A stretch of DNA of 64,000 bases from Embiotoca jacksoni. Taxonomy: Eukaryota > Chordata > Actinopteri > Embiotocidae. Below the pieces are notes generated by a model. The model searched no databases and was not told where the DNA came from. It was given only the letters and a program-made list of their open reading frames with translations. Below are positions 12,941 to 25,390 of this stretch, in pieces; the stretch's first letter is position 1; each line of letters starts with the position of its first letter. Position numbers and translations under genes: made by a program. The stretch is from NCBI GenBank assembly GCA_022577435.1, contig JAKOON010000002.1, positions 930,001 through 994,000 of the forward strand, written 5' to 3'.

Positions 12941-14227
12941 GCTTGGCCACACCCATATATTGATGCGGTAAATTTGGGCTTTTAAGGTGTTTCTTATCAC
13001 TTCATTACCACTTCAAACCTTCATAAAACTCCAGTGTTCACACGTGTATGACTAAGCCATTTGGTCTAAATGAGTAGCATATATTTCTAGCAAAATGCTT
13101 CAAATTGGAATACTCTGCAGCAATAACAAAACCAGCCTCAAAATGAAATTAAGTAAACTACTTTGTGTACAACATCAAAGCAACCTCTTCAAACTATGGT
13201 TAAAAGATATTTGGTTTGACAAAGACTGAGAATAAAATAAAATAAAAATGCAATACCTCTTGACTCTCCTGTTGCAATTATCTTTAATTTGCTGTATCCT
13301 GTTGGAAAAACATTGTTTGTCATCTGTTGTCAACCGACAAACTAAGTTGGAAGCTTGCTCTCTCAGTTGGCTCACATTAGATGCTTTATATTACCTTTTC
13401 AACTCTTTGTGGCACAGTTGTGACCTTTCTCGCATATTTTAATGTGGATAAATGTTGTCTAAATGCAGTGCTTAGCAAAATAGTAAACGACAGCGTTGCT
13501 GCGGTACCAACAAATCAAAAGTGTCAGGAACGTTTGCCATGCAAATATAACATGTATCCCCCTTTGTCTTCCCCACGTTCCTTTTAATCCTCATTCTTCT
13601 GAAGTCGGCGTGGGAAAGACAAAGGTTTGTTATGAGTTGGCAGGGCTTCCTGATCTGCTGCCGCTAATTGACACTCGTAAGATTTGTAAGTCAGAGCGAA
13701 GGCAAACATGTCATAAAACTTTCATGATCAAACAATGTTAGCATTGCTGTCTGACAGTTTACTGTGAGGAAGCTGCATAGACAGTGCGAAGCTCAGGTTC
13801 AAAATTCCGGTTCCTTTTTTTGCATATAAAGCAGGAATTAAGTATGAGATGTATGAACGCTATATGTATGTGTATCTTTACTCCTGTGTCTTAAACATGT
13901 TTCCTCCTCAGCCTTTAGTCCTTTAAAAGAAATGTGTGCTCATGTCTGTTCAGGTGCATGTGTGTGTACAGGAGGAGGGAGGGTTCCCTTCTGCACTAAC
14001 CCCAAAAAGTCATCTTCACTGAGGCAGCTACTCCTGATGAAGGGAAGCCAGATTCTGTTCCACGCCACCAGTCTCTTGCTTTTCTCCCTCTTCATCTAAC
14101 CCACTCTCTGAGTTGTTCTCCACCTCTGGCTCTGCTCATTTCTCTCTCTCCCATTCCACCTGCTTCAGCTCTCTGAAACCTCTCCGGACGCCTCTGAAGA
14201 AGCTCATCTGAGAGTTCCCGCAAAACT

Positions 14228-14230
<3 letters not shown>
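12941..14230. other. Unique non-coding DNA
   Basis: No gene is supportable. The piece at about 13590-13730 is non-repetitive with CTAATTGACA and could be conserved non-coding DNA. The segment at 14080-14200 is pyrimidine-rich. Confidence 0.45.

Positions 14231-14259
<29 letters not shown>
14231..14259 (+). repeat. Poly-T run (29 T)
   Basis: An uninterrupted run of 29 T. It could be the poly-A tail of a minus-strand retrocopy, but the sequence after it on the minus strand is not a retroelement I recognise. Confidence 0.9.
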
Positions 14260-15479
14260 GTGGTCGGTAGAAGAGGGAGAGTCTTTTTTTGAGGCCCCCT
14301 TTGATGCAAACTGTACATCTTCCTCCCTTCACAGAGAGTTAAGAGTACACTTCCATGGAAACTGTATGGATGGAATTCTGCAAATAATTCTTAGGAGACT
14401 CATCTTTGGTGGAAGACTATCAAAGCAAGAGTCTTCAAAACAGATATTATTATGTGCTGGATTTCACAGCCGCGCAATGTGCAACCTTATTTTAGTCCTG
14501 CAGTAAGCGTGATGGATGGCCGTGCAGCAGCAAAAAGGCAGAAAAAAGAAAATGACACGCAGTGACATTAAATGTACAAAGATTCACACACATACACACA
14601 CATGCAGAGCAAACCGGCTTGAGGCTCAAAAGCAACAGTAGAGCTTGACAGACCAGGATTGTTTCTAATTTGAAAGTGTGCACGCAGAATTCTAATCACC
14701 CTGAAAGCCTTTTAACATTCACTTGATATTCAAAAAGCCTCTCTGTAGGTGTTACCCGCGCTGGGTTTCAGAACAACGTCCATCTCTTTTTGTCTTTTGA
14801 AGAAATGATTGTTATTCGACGGCTATAATTCTGTGAAAATCATAGAGGAAACATTAGCAGCTGTATGGCTTGAGTCCACCTGCTACCTATCCACGGATGA
14901 AAAACGTTTTAGCATTTCTGAAGGTTGAGTAAATGAGATGTGGGAGCGCTGGGTGTCTGTGATACAATTTCATCTTTTTTTTCATTCACAATAAAAGCCC
15001 AATCAATCTGGTACCGAGCCCGGCTAACAGTATGTTGCTCACCGTGACGCTTTTCTTTCACACTCCACTGTGACCTTGCTCATGAAAGGTCTCCCCGCTC
15101 TTTTCTTACTCGACTATTTTCGTGTGCATGAAAAGATGTTTTTCAGTCGTGGGCTCCTCTTAACTTGGCACAGCGCCTTCCCCATGCTCCCCCGCCATCC
15201 ACATACACCTCCATACTGCATTTTTTTTTTTGGCTTCTTTAAACATTTTAATTTGTGGCTTTTGAGTAATTTGTTAGAAGCGTTGGGATGCTGCTGAACG
15301 TCTGACAAAGGTAAAAGCTGTGTGGGACGAGGCGGCGGGAAGACTCTTATTCTGCTTCTGTATAAAGAGAGGTGAGAGAAAACAGGTGTAGTGACAGAAA
15401 AGGAAGGAACTAAGTGGAAGTTGTAACTATAAATTAGCAAAAGAAAGCGAAAAATCACTCAGGTTTCATTTGTCGGAAA
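14260..15479. other. Unique non-coding DNA
   Basis: I see no gene. Short frames on both strands are motif-free. The part at about 14940-15140 is non-repetitive and could hold conserved non-coding sequence. Confidence 0.45.
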
Positions 15480-15900
15480 GCTTGTACACCTGTCAAGTGT
15501 TTGCAATTAGCCGTCAATTAGAAGCAGTTGTTGTTTGGCCATCTGTCCATAAACGTTGCATCTCCCCCGTTATTAGAGTCGACACTGTAGCGACCGAATG
15601 AAGTAATTTGACATTCACTCATCCGCACACACACTCACACTTTTCTGTTCTTTCTGACCTCAGCAGGAGTGACAGTTTAACTGGCGTAGATGTTGGTTTA
15701 ACACACGCCAGGGATGTTGCAAACGGAAAAGGGATGAGGCAGGCATGCAGGGAGGGAGGGATGTTGGGGTCAGGCCTGCCTCCTCTCCAGTTAATTGGCC
15801 TAGCTTGTAGCGTGCGCTTGACAGATTGAATTATCAAGCTGCCTCCACAGTCTGAAATCCCCCCGCGGTATATCCTGGTTGACTATTAATGACCAGATAC
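15480..15900. promoter_or_regulatory. Candidate conserved regulatory block
   Basis: This has repeated homeodomain-type cores: GCAATTAGC and TCAATTAGA in tandem at about 15503-15522, GTTATTAGAG, GTTAATTGGC near 15789, GAATTATCA, and CTATTAATGAC near 15883. The sequence is free of simple repeats and moderately CpG-containing. This is an enhancer-like appearance only, and there is no direct evidence of function. Confidence 0.3.
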
Positions 15901-17322
15901 AGCAGCCTCCTCTGTTCTGCCCGACTCCGCTTCTGTTGTCTCTGTTCTCCTTTCGTTGACTTAAAACCTTCAGCAGAGAATATCTAAGCTCCTGCCTGTC
16001 TCTGTCTATGCCGCTGGATGCACTTTGGTCTTTCATATTTAGCTATTTCAAAGAAAGCAACTTCTAAACAAAACTTTTAAAGACATAAAGTTGAACTTCC
16101 TTTTGAAATTTGGTAACTTGTGAGCTTAATTGCCTCTATGCAGCCGACCCCCTCAGTTTCGCTCTTCAAATGGCAGAGTCTTGATTAGAAGGTATACGGC
16201 CGGGGCGATGGAGCAGATAATGGCAAACGGTGCAAACAGGATGAAGCTTGATCTTCTCTTGCTGTGCATTTTGTTGTTTAGATGACTGTAATGAAGAATC
16301 AGTGAGGGTGAAATAGAAATGGCAGAACGAAGTTGCTATGTAGCGCAGAGTCCATTAGGGTCCATGTCCTGAAAGCTGTTACACTGCGCAGCCACAAACA
16401 CAGGCCTTCAACAATGGTTAATTTCAGTCTACGTGTGCTGCCTGAGAGGCTTTACTTTTGTTTAATTTATTTTCTGGCTCTCTTTTTTGTTTAAGATTCA
16501 CTTTACACCATTTGTCCTATTTTTGTCATGTAGTTCACAACTGAGCTACAAACACTGGATGGTGGAAGAGTGTCTCTCTACAAGAGGTAATAGGTATTAC
16601 ATAAAATGTAATGTGTTGTGACGGTTTCAGTCTATTCATATCAGTTCTGAAGTTCGGGTGAATGGACTGGTTCAGATTGATTTTCACAATGAGCCCATGA
16701 CCTGTTGATTACAATTCCCTGTTAGGGAACAAGGCACTCAGCTAAGTAAAGAGAAACAACAGTCCAGCATTACTTTAAGACATGAGTGCGAGTCAGTCCG
16801 GGAACATTTCAACAACTTCCAATCACTGTGATGACACTAGCTCTCATGGAGAGGAAAACCAATGGCTATATTTTGAACCATCTTAGACATGTTTAGTGTA
16901 TCTAAATCCACTTAATAAGATAAATAAGGATAATCTCAGTGCAAAATAAGGCACATGGTTCCCAGGGATTGAGCAGATTGATGTAAACAAAAGAAATATG
17001 TCTCACAGAAATTGTTTTGTTTTTAAACTATTGTATGTTTTCTGAACTTCTGCTTGTCCCTGTGTGTGCAACAACCAAAGCGTAAGCGCATTGTGCACCG
17101 GCTTATGTAAAAACACATGACTATTTTTTTTGCTTCCTTTAAATATCAACAAAATACTCCTCGGTTTACTGGAGACCAGGTTGTTGTTGGTCAGTTGCGC
17201 AATCGCTCTCCGCTGCCTTAAGATAGAATTCTACCTGACCAATGCGCCTGACCGCAGTTAATCGTTAGACCAGCATGCCAATGGATGCTCAGTCAGGTAC
17301 AAGAACATTGTGGGCTATAGGA
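15901..17322. other. Unique non-coding DNA
   Basis: No gene is supportable. The sequence is non-repetitive and AT-rich, with no frame of interest. Confidence 0.5.
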
Positions 17323-17346
17323 CTATATATATATATATATATATAA
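17323..17346 (+). repeat. (TA)n microsatellite
   Basis: About 12 TA units, with no other structure. Confidence 0.9.
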
Positions 17347-20175
17347 GTATGATTTTTCTAATCTGACGTGGAAAACAGCAGCATCTTCCAGTTCCAGTTC
17401 CATTTTTCTGTTTGCAGATAGGTGAGTGGATCATTCTGAGTCACAGGCAAATTGTTTTAAAATATATTCCCTAGTGTTGAGTTTTTCAGATGCAATCTGT
17501 AAATTCTTTGAGCAGCAGAAAGTGAATTTCACTCTCCTCTATTGCTATTAGTGCAGTTACAGTTTGTGTTATGCTGGGATGTTTCTCCCATTGCTTCTTT
17601 CCTCCTAGGTTTCTATGCATTCAGCTCTCAAGGTCACTCTAGCTGGAACACAAAATGTCTCATGAAATAATACTGAAGCTCTCTGCATAGCTGGAACACA
17701 ACTAAGTGTATGTGTTTTTATTTTATTTGTAGAAACTCACCCTTTTAACTAATGTCAGTTAAAACATATTTGTGTTTAACACAGTCTGTATAAAATGAGC
17801 AGCACTTCAAGATGAGCTGTTTTTTCTTTGGCTCACCCTGGCAATTAAACAAAGCAGCATGCTATTTCCAGGCAGTCTGAGGTCCAATCAGAATAAAATG
17901 AAACCTAGAAAAGACATCCTTTTGTCCAGGCTGGCCTATTTCTCAGTTTGAAACTGAGGCTGGTATAATGGTGATGATGGTGCCACCTCCTGCTGCGCCT
18001 AAAACCAGGCTGCCTGCTGGCTTCCTGACAACCCTAACATTACTGTATAATCAGTGCTTACCATCGCTTGCACCAGGCAGAAATAACACACACACACATG
18101 CAGATATAAACACAAATGAATCAACTCATGCATAAATAGGGGCTCACGTGCAGCACATGCATGCACACACTCTCACCAGCTCTGAAATACAAACCAACAA
18201 ACACACATCGCTCCAGCCATCACATGAGAAGAACAAATAAGCATCCTTTTATTCGCCCACTCTCGCACAGCTTGTGTGTGGGCCATTGTGAGTGACAGGG
18301 AGTAGTGGCTGGGTTATCTGTGTATGCACGGTCAGAACGTGTCGTCTTAAAATGCCAACCGTGGGTGTCTCACTTGATGATAAGATATTGAGAGATGTGA
18401 AGGCAAAGGCTCGCAGACCAACTTTGGCATACACACTGTGTCAAGGTAAATGTGCAGATGTATGTGTGTGTATGTGTGTGTGATGTATGTGTGGGGTGGT
18501 GACCGAAAAGAGGTAAGAGTAAAGGAAATTCAGGAGGAGAGAGAGAGAATCTCATTCCAATTATCTCTCCTGGCCTGTCCTTGTGACAAATGTCAGATAA
18601 GACTTTTGCAGTGATAAAACCCACCTGACACACAGGGCTTTTGACCCTTCCGAGACTCAGTACCACTAGGACTCTTGTTACATTGTCTCTTCCGATAGGC
18701 CGCTAAGCCGGGAGGGGAAATGGAATTTCTTTCTCAGCTGAATTAATTCCATGAAATAAAGCTTTTCTTTTTGGTGCTTTCCTTCTCTGTAGCTCTGTAT
18801 CTGAGTCAGCGGGGTGGCAGTTAAAGAGATCATCGCTGCTGGAAAACATCCGACCTGATGAGGTGTTAACGAGCCAGTACATGCAAATTTCACCGGACCT
18901 TTCATGTAATCTACGTTCACGCCATTGGTGTGAAATTGACATGTGCTTCACCGAGGTAGCAGATAGTTGTGCAATCAGGAGCTGGGACTGCCTGAGAATC
19001 ACATTTTATGAACCAAAGAGAGGTTAAAGATGCAGTTCACTGCTGGAATTTATAGTAGAGTAAGAGCAGAACAAATCTAAACTGACAAATGTTAAAATCA
19101 CATGATTAAATGAGTAAAGAGATGCCAAATATTTTACAAAGCTCCCACTGAAACCTAAAATTAGAAAGGCTTTCGATCACTCATATGGTTAATGCACCAT
19201 GAGTGCCTAAATACAACATTGAGGGCAGTTAAAAGGAATGGAATGAAATAAAAAGAGAAAGGTTGAATATAAAATTCAGGTAAAGGACCATCTGATATCT
19301 TAATGAAATCCCAGTTTAATTCGGCATTCTTATAGAGTAATTCAAAGTGGGCGAATTTCACAAAAACGTTTAATTAAAAAAGTGTATTCAAACTAGAGCA
19401 TGAGCAGTTATTGATGGACCACAGAGTGTGCTACACAATGACATACTGTTTTAAGTTAGTATGACCAATAACGTCTGTAGACAAGGACTGCACCTGAAAA
19501 TAAGTGTTTCTGGTTACTTAACGGGACTCATGATGTCATTAGGTAAATCTAACCACTATTTCCCCCACTGCCTCCAAAGCAGCTGGATTTCTTTATTCCT
19601 GTCCTGATCTGATTGCAATTTATGTAGGCACACTATTCATTTTGAAATTATCATGAATAAATGTACCATCACAGATAGTACATGTACTATTAAATGTACT
19701 ATACACCAACCCATGTTAGTTTGTGAGCTGTTCCTGCACATTGTTGTTACATTGAGTCAATGTTAATATTTAGTCTTTACTATATAACATTTTTAGTTGC
19801 AAACTAGTCTGGCTCTTTTTGCATTTAACTCTGCTTTTGCATCATGTAACCTGCACCTGTTTGGAAGCATGGCTGTACATGTCCTCAGGTATTACTTTGA
19901 CCCGTCCGCAAAATACAATATGCACATGACCAGTTGGGGTTGTGACAGGGTTAGGGGTCAAAAGACAATGCAGAAAGTAGTGACAATGACAGACAGTTAT
20001 GGAGATCACTTAATGCTTTCAATCATTTGTGTGCCCATAGCGTTTACAGTATATCACAATAAAATACATTTTTGCACCATACATTTTTAAAAACTAAATA
20101 GATTCCCTACAGACATGTATTAAAACATTTAGAAATACACAGCATTAAAATATTAACATGTTTCTGATAGGGTTT
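17347..20175. other. Unique non-coding DNA
   Basis: I see no gene. Short CA-rich patches lie at about 18085-18200 and a TG-rich patch at 18465-18495. The minus-strand frames at 18678-19002 overlap each other without domain features. Confidence 0.5.
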
Positions 20176-20205
20176 AAAAAAAAAAAAAAAAAAAAAAGAA
20201 TAAAT

Positions 20206-20248
<43 letters not shown>
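20176..20248 (+). repeat. Poly-A followed by (AT)n
   Basis: A run of 22 A, a short TAAATAA spacer and about 20 AT units. This is the kind of tail left by a plus-strand retroposition, but the sequence upstream is not a recognisable retroelement. Confidence 0.9.
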
Positions 20249-20251
<3 letters not shown>

Positions 20252-20689
20252 CTCTGTCCGCAACTTTCCTCCATTCTCCTAGATCCCGTGCATTGACCAA
20301 GGTGCTGCTTTTGTACCTTTTCTCTCTTCCTGTAGATCGTCAGTGACGTGAAGGTTATGTGTCAAGCCGGGCATGCTTCTGTGATGTCTTCAGCTGTCTT
20401 AGCAAAACACTCGTTGGCCTTCCTAAACACTTCTCACCATGCACCAAAATGCCAAAGGTATTTTCAACCACCCGCTGTGCTCTTGAGTGGCGGTAGTTGT
20501 TCAGCCGTGAGATCGGTCCGTTACAAAGATTAATAACAGTAATAAGAATGCTTCTTTTTTTTTCAAATCAAATTGAATAAAATTAGGAATTGTAATGTAT
20601 TAACAATGAATTACATACATATGACACAGGACAACATTGCCCATTCATTTCATGAGTCCTTTTTAAATGTCATTCTTGATTTGTTTTAT

Positions 20690-20905
20690 GCAACTGCTGA
20701 AAATGTATGTAAATGTTAGCCTTTTTATAAATACACTGCTTTTAGTGTTGTTTGTTTTGTTCAGGTGCTTTAATTCATGCCTGCATATATTTGTCTATAC
20801 TATATGCATTTATACTTGTTTCTGTATATGTGAGTGTGTGTATATCGTGCTGTGTGTGAAACACTTTGAAAAGTGTGTTTTAAAAAGTGAAATACAAATA
20901 AATTA
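20690..20905 (+). repeat. Possible retroelement 3' tail
   Basis: The end of this stretch (AACACTTTGAAAAGTG, then ATACAAATAAATT) resembles the conserved 3' tails of fish non-LTR retrotransposons, which commonly carry CACTTTG and ATAAATAAA-like signals before a short repeat. It is only a weak resemblance. It could also be chance in AT-rich DNA. Confidence 0.25.
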
Positions 20906-20959
20906 TTTGTATGACTGATTTGTGGTACAGTTGCATTGGTGCAATACAAACTCACCTGG

Positions 20960-21560
20960 AGGTCAAGTTGATCCTTAGTGGAAAATATTCTCCATCTTCA
21001 AATACAGGGGGCTCAGGCCTTCACTCCCAGGTAGAGCAGGTGTAGGTGGCAGGGGAAGTTCACCCTGCTAGGATAAGCTGGGATCTAAAGAGACTTCTTG
21101 AAAACACCCGGGCATCACTGTCACATGTCGTATGCCCCAACGTCCACAGCTGTGAAACCGAACCTGGCATCACAAACAGCCATCGGGATGATATGTACAT
21201 AACCTTTGTAGTTGTAGAATGTACTTCCATCGTTGGTTGGGGCGTGTACTCCGACGTGTTTACTGTCGATCACCCGAACATAACTGTGGTCTGATTTTAC
21301 AGACAACAGAAATCTTACTGGATCTGCTCCCACTGCTTTTTATTGGGAGAAACCACAAACGTCCCTCAGAACAGTCCATAGACTTTTACTGACTTCTTTG
21401 ATACATCCACCTGTCGCTGATCCACGTTTGACAAGGCTTGGTAGCTGAGGCCTGTTGCTTGAAAGCAGAGGGTGACGGCAAGCTGCTCTTCTGTACTGAC
21501 TTCTCTTGCTGTGTGTGTTGTGGTGTGTAATCAGCGAGTGAATCCAACAGAGTAAATCAT
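20960..21560 (-). pseudogene. PIF/Harbinger (HARBI1-like) transposase relic
   Basis: On the minus strand, conceptual translation in shifting frames gives the landmarks of a Harbinger DDE transposase in the right order. These are STEEQLAVTL followed by a short helical segment (21465-21500), PNKKQWEQI (21327-21349), IDSKHV with APTNDGS and FFNYKG-like FYNYKGY (first catalytic Asp at 21265-21267), VDVGAYD then SDARVF (second catalytic Asp at about 21114-21116), and DGEYFPL (20977-20997), which matches the family's GDEAFPL. The family cuts and pastes DNA in the nucleus, and HARBI1 is its domesticated form. The copy is dead: it has several stops and at least two frameshifts, and the C-terminal part with the third acidic residue is absent. 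No terminal inverted repeats or TAA-type target duplication were found. The family call is confident; the exact ends are not. Confidence 0.82.
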
Positions 21561-23057
21561 CAATGCCCTGCTGGACATATAAAAATACAGGCGCTGCTTC
21601 TCATCATCAGTTTCTCACACTGGCAGAACAAAAGAAACAAGCTCGGCATTGTCACAACTTCCCTGATTTAGGGGGTCTTATATACCATCTACTGTGGTCA
21701 CATTTTCATCCCTGATCTCTAAAGTGGGAACCTCTTCCACTGTCACCATGTTTATTGTTACATTATGCAAATCCGGAAGTTTTAATTATAGTTCTCTGCT
21801 GTGCCCTTTACTGGAACACGTAACACGCAACCTACACAGGCAAGTACGTGAACATTTACGCAAACAGATGGTAATAAACAACTATATCACCAACCTTAGT
21901 CTTGTTAAGATTTGCGCTGAACTTCACTGGTATGTGGATAATTGCTGCTTTGACTTTGCAGTTCATTTCAACTGCACGTGCATACAACTAGGCTGGCTGG
22001 TTGGAAGCTCAATTCACCAGCCCAGTAGCCTTCTCACTGGAGCAGCTCCTACAGAACAGCCCTGTTTTCGGCCTTTGTAGGTCTCCATCCTTGTGTGTGA
22101 CTGTGTGTAATCTGCAGAAGCAGATGCCTCTCATCAACCAATCAGTAAACAGAAACATCCAGAGAGAATAAGACAGACAGATAGCCCATTTACACTCCAT
22201 GGAAAAATTGGAGTGCAATCCAACACTGAAAAGTTAGATGGACTGCTATTTGATGAGCAGGGTTCATGCTCAAGCATATTATATATACAGTATATTGATT
22301 ATATAGAAGGCATTTTATACCCTCGAATGTAGTCTTTATGTTTGTGGATGGGTTTATTGATGTTAGTAACGTTACACAATAAATTGTACTGCATGTACAT
22401 CACCATCATGTGCTGGACTGGAGTGCTGTAGGGATATTTAGACATGTCTATCCAGGTATAATAAGATATGGCTAACGGAGATGTGTATAACTGCATTTTC
22501 ATTCATCTCAAATTGTATCGTAATATTATCGGGATATGAGACATGAAATATAGTGTCTAAACTGAGTAGCGTATAAGCGCTGTTTCTTTTGGCTCTCTTA
22601 AGAGTCCCAGAAAGATTCTGACTGAATAAAAACGGACAAATTATCAGTCTTGATCATCTACAAACAACTGGCCTCATGAGGAACTTTATTCAAACATTGA
22701 AAAGATCATTTAAATTCATGCATTAGGGCAATTATGACTGAGATAAATGGTTTGATTATTTGCTTTGCAGGAGGTTGTTCAGACTATCATAACATATTCT
22801 CTCTCTCAAATGCTGTTTGGCAAGAAGCTGGACTTGAAAGGTTTTTCCATGGGGAGTCTCTCCCGCTGACTCCTCATTTATACCCCAAATCTTTTTGCTT
22901 CCAAACCGATCCATTGATGGTGGGGTTGGACCTCGTAGTGTGTACATCACCAAGGTTGGCTGGATGAATCCACAGTCTCCTTCCATCGAAGGAGGTGTGT
23001 TAGGAGTAGCCTGGTATGACCAGACCCAATTTCACTCCATGAATGTACGGGTCTGGC
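21561..23057. other. Non-coding DNA beside the Harbinger relic
   Basis: No gene is supportable. A 128-codon plus frame (21694-22080) has no recognised motif. The minus strand near 21690-21750 reads MVTVEEVPTLEIRDE in one frame, which could be a remnant of the element's second (Myb-like) gene, but this is only a guess. A TA-rich patch lies near 22276-22300. Confidence 0.4.
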
Positions 23058-23340
23058 AGCACCCCATTGAGGATCATTTCTAGTTGTTGCATCTTAATGG
23101 ACGTAGACCTCGGAATAATATTGAAACTATAGGAGCAGCCTTTAACCAATTGGCATTGGCAACCATAAGTCGTGTGTTGTGCACCAAAACTCTGCCACTG
23201 TTGCAATTGTTGGAAGTATTCAATGTCATCGCACTTAGCTATACCCAGTGGTTTCTGATTGACCCCCCTTCAGAGTGACTGAGCAAACAAACAGGGTTTC
23301 CAGATTATAATCATAGCTGTGAATAATAGTCAGACAAAGT
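23058..23340 (+). repeat. Dispersed repeat family F2, copy 2
   Basis: Collinear with the minus strand of 12705-12940. The most similar block is GGAGCAGCCTTTAACCAAT, and the similarity runs on through CTGAGCAAAC to GGGTTTCCAG and ACAAAGTC. No coding potential is seen and no ends are defined. Confidence 0.6.
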
Positions 23341-23947
23341 CAGTCTATGTCAGGGAAACTCTGCGGCCAAATTACATTGAGTCAATAGTTTCTAAAGATA
23401 ATAACCCTGTCCTGTGGAGGGACAAAGACAGGCATATTTATACAAGTATCAGGGTGGTGTTTATCGACTGCTGTTACAAACTGTGCTTTATGTTTCTTCA
23501 TGTATTTACCATCATTAATCTGTTTACTTTGCAGTTTAATAATCTGTATTTACTTGCAAGATAACTCCCCTTCTCCACTCTTCCATCTACAGTATGTCAA
23601 ATGTGTTATAATTGGTACCATTTTTACGACATGCAACCAGCTTTACTTGCAGACGACTAAACTTGAACGCAACCTTCCAAAACTACATTTCTTGTTTAGC
23701 TGCAGAAGAGAGAAGTGTCCATTTTTAGAGAGTTACTCTGACATGCTGGCAGCATATACTGCAGAGATATTTCCACCTCCTTGTCCCTTCTACTTTCTTT
23801 CTTTGTCATTCTCTCTTCATGTGACTTTTCATTGTGTGTCTTTATTATTGGAAAAGTATCCAACAGAGTCAACAGTGAAGTAAAACTGAAGTGAAACTGT
23901 ACTGTGCAAACACAATATGTTATTCATGCGCTGCCTCAGAAATACTG
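23341..23947. other. Unique non-coding DNA
   Basis: Nothing recognisable. A 127-codon plus frame (23500-23883) is hydrophobic and cysteine-rich from AT/TTT-rich DNA and shows no family motif. Confidence 0.45.
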
Positions 23948-23970
23948 ATATATATATATATATATATATA
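23948..23970 (+). repeat. (TA)n microsatellite
   Basis: About 11 TA units. Confidence 0.9.
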
Positions 23971-24836
23971 CTATATTACTGTTGAGATGAACAGGGAAAG
24001 TAATATAATGGCAAAGGCATTTGTTTTTTTTTAAATAAATGCAAAACACTCATCAAGAGTATTTAAAATTATTTGTCCTTACGAAATCAAATATGAATAT
24101 TACATATGCAGAATAATATAATATATTCCTTCAAGACACGTATTCAAAATACGTAAAAATAATCTGCGGGGAACAATGATGATGTGTCTGATATGTTTTT
24201 CCTATAAAAAAAGTTCACTTATCTCGTTAAACTCTATGTACTCCTTCTCACTCATTGAAAAGCTCAGAATTTATGAAAATGCTAAATATACTGCCTTTCT
24301 AAAGTTTAACTGCTGGACACACAATGCCCTTTAGTACAAAATGTAACCTGTGTCTGCACCCACCCACAGCCACACCCTCATTTAAATGCACCTTCCAGCT
24401 TCAGTCTGTTACCATCATATTTTAACGAATCACTTCTGATGCCATATCAAAAACTTCCCGAAAAGGTTCTACGAGGAGTCAATCCGCTCAAATCACCTGT
24501 TGTTTTTGCAGCAGAAGCAAGTTAATTTTCTTTCACTATAAATTGATAACTTCATTTGAATACAGTTCTACAGCTTACAGCATGCTGAGTAAGGTCAGCA
24601 ATTCTCCTGAGGAATGTTCTCAGGTGCTTTTATCTTACTTACAGTCGCTTCGGAAAGAATGTGACCATGGGTGAGGACTGAGATACAGATCGACAGAAAG
24701 CTTGGCTTTTGTGCAATGTGTCTGATGCACCTACACACTGTCAATCTTAAAATCCTTCATACCCTCACTTGTGAATGCCAAAAGTCCTCTGCTAAGGTCA
24801 GCTTCTCTTGGTGGCTTGATGCATGATGGATGTACA
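23971..24836. other. Unique AT-rich non-coding DNA
   Basis: I see no gene or repeat in this stretch. Confidence 0.5.
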
Positions 24837-24886
24837 CGCACACGAATACACAAGCACACGAGTACGAGCACACGAGCACGAGCACG

Positions 24887-24920
<34 letters not shown>
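24837..24920 (+). repeat. (CACGAG)n-(CA)n compound array
   Basis: Irregular CACGAG/TACGAG units (about 24841-24890) run into about 16 perfect CA dinucleotides. The overlapping frames rich in His/Thr or Cys/Val are artefacts. Confidence 0.9.
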
Positions 24921-24921
<1 letters not shown>

Positions 24922-25139
24922 CTTGCTACAGACCTTTTGCAAAGTAGGACAGGAGAGCAAAAGGCCCACCTTTATATTATGCAGTCAGTTCTCAGACCCC
25001 AGCAATACTGTACAGAGTACCCATGGGACCCTATTACCAGTGACACCTCTAGACTCTACAACCCCACAGCAACACATAATGACAGAGAGAAAGAAAGATG
25101 ATACAGACAAAAAATGCAAAGTAAAGACAAAAAGGACGC

Positions 25140-25295
25140 AAGGAAAATTAGAAGGAAATGGTCTTGGAGCAGAATAAAAGAGGGTGGGATGGCGTGACAA
25201 AAGGAAAGAGGAAGAGGAGCAGAAGAAGGCAGGAAAAGGAAGAAAAAAAATGCTGGTGGAGCACCATTTGGGAAGACAAAAAAAAAAAGGAAGAG
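25140..25295 (+). repeat. Purine-rich low-complexity tract
   Basis: About 150 bases that are overwhelmingly A and G on the plus strand, with GAAGAGGAGCAGAAG-like runs and two A-runs. This strand asymmetry explains the charged open frame on the plus strand and the hydrophobic frames on the minus strand. Confidence 0.7.
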
Positions 25296-25390
25296 AATAA
25301 TGATATAATAACAATTACAACCTTTATTTGTACAGCACCTTTAATACAAGAAATGCAGCTCAAAGTGCTTTACGGCAAGACCATTACATG
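25296..25390 (-). mobile_element. LINE-type 3' tail, minus orientation
   Basis: Read on the minus strand this runs AAAGCACTTTGAGCTGCATT, then a TTGTATTAAAGGTGCTGTAC block, then AAATAAAGG and a run of degenerate ATT units. That order is characteristic of the 3' ends of fish non-LTR retrotransposons that terminate in short ATT repeats. Only the end is present, consistent with the 5' truncation usual for LINEs. I cannot name the clade from the tail alone. Confidence 0.65.

Noticed and set aside
21694..22080. 128-codon plus-strand frame next to the Harbinger relic
   Set aside because: It is antisense to the relic's orientation and shows no Myb or DDE motif; the minus strand is the one with protein-like words.
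24833..24920. Histidine/threonine-rich proteins across CA arrays
   Set aside because: These are pure translations of dinucleotide repeats; the same applies to frames at 3104-3457, 5616-5861, 26655-26855 and 39095-39408.
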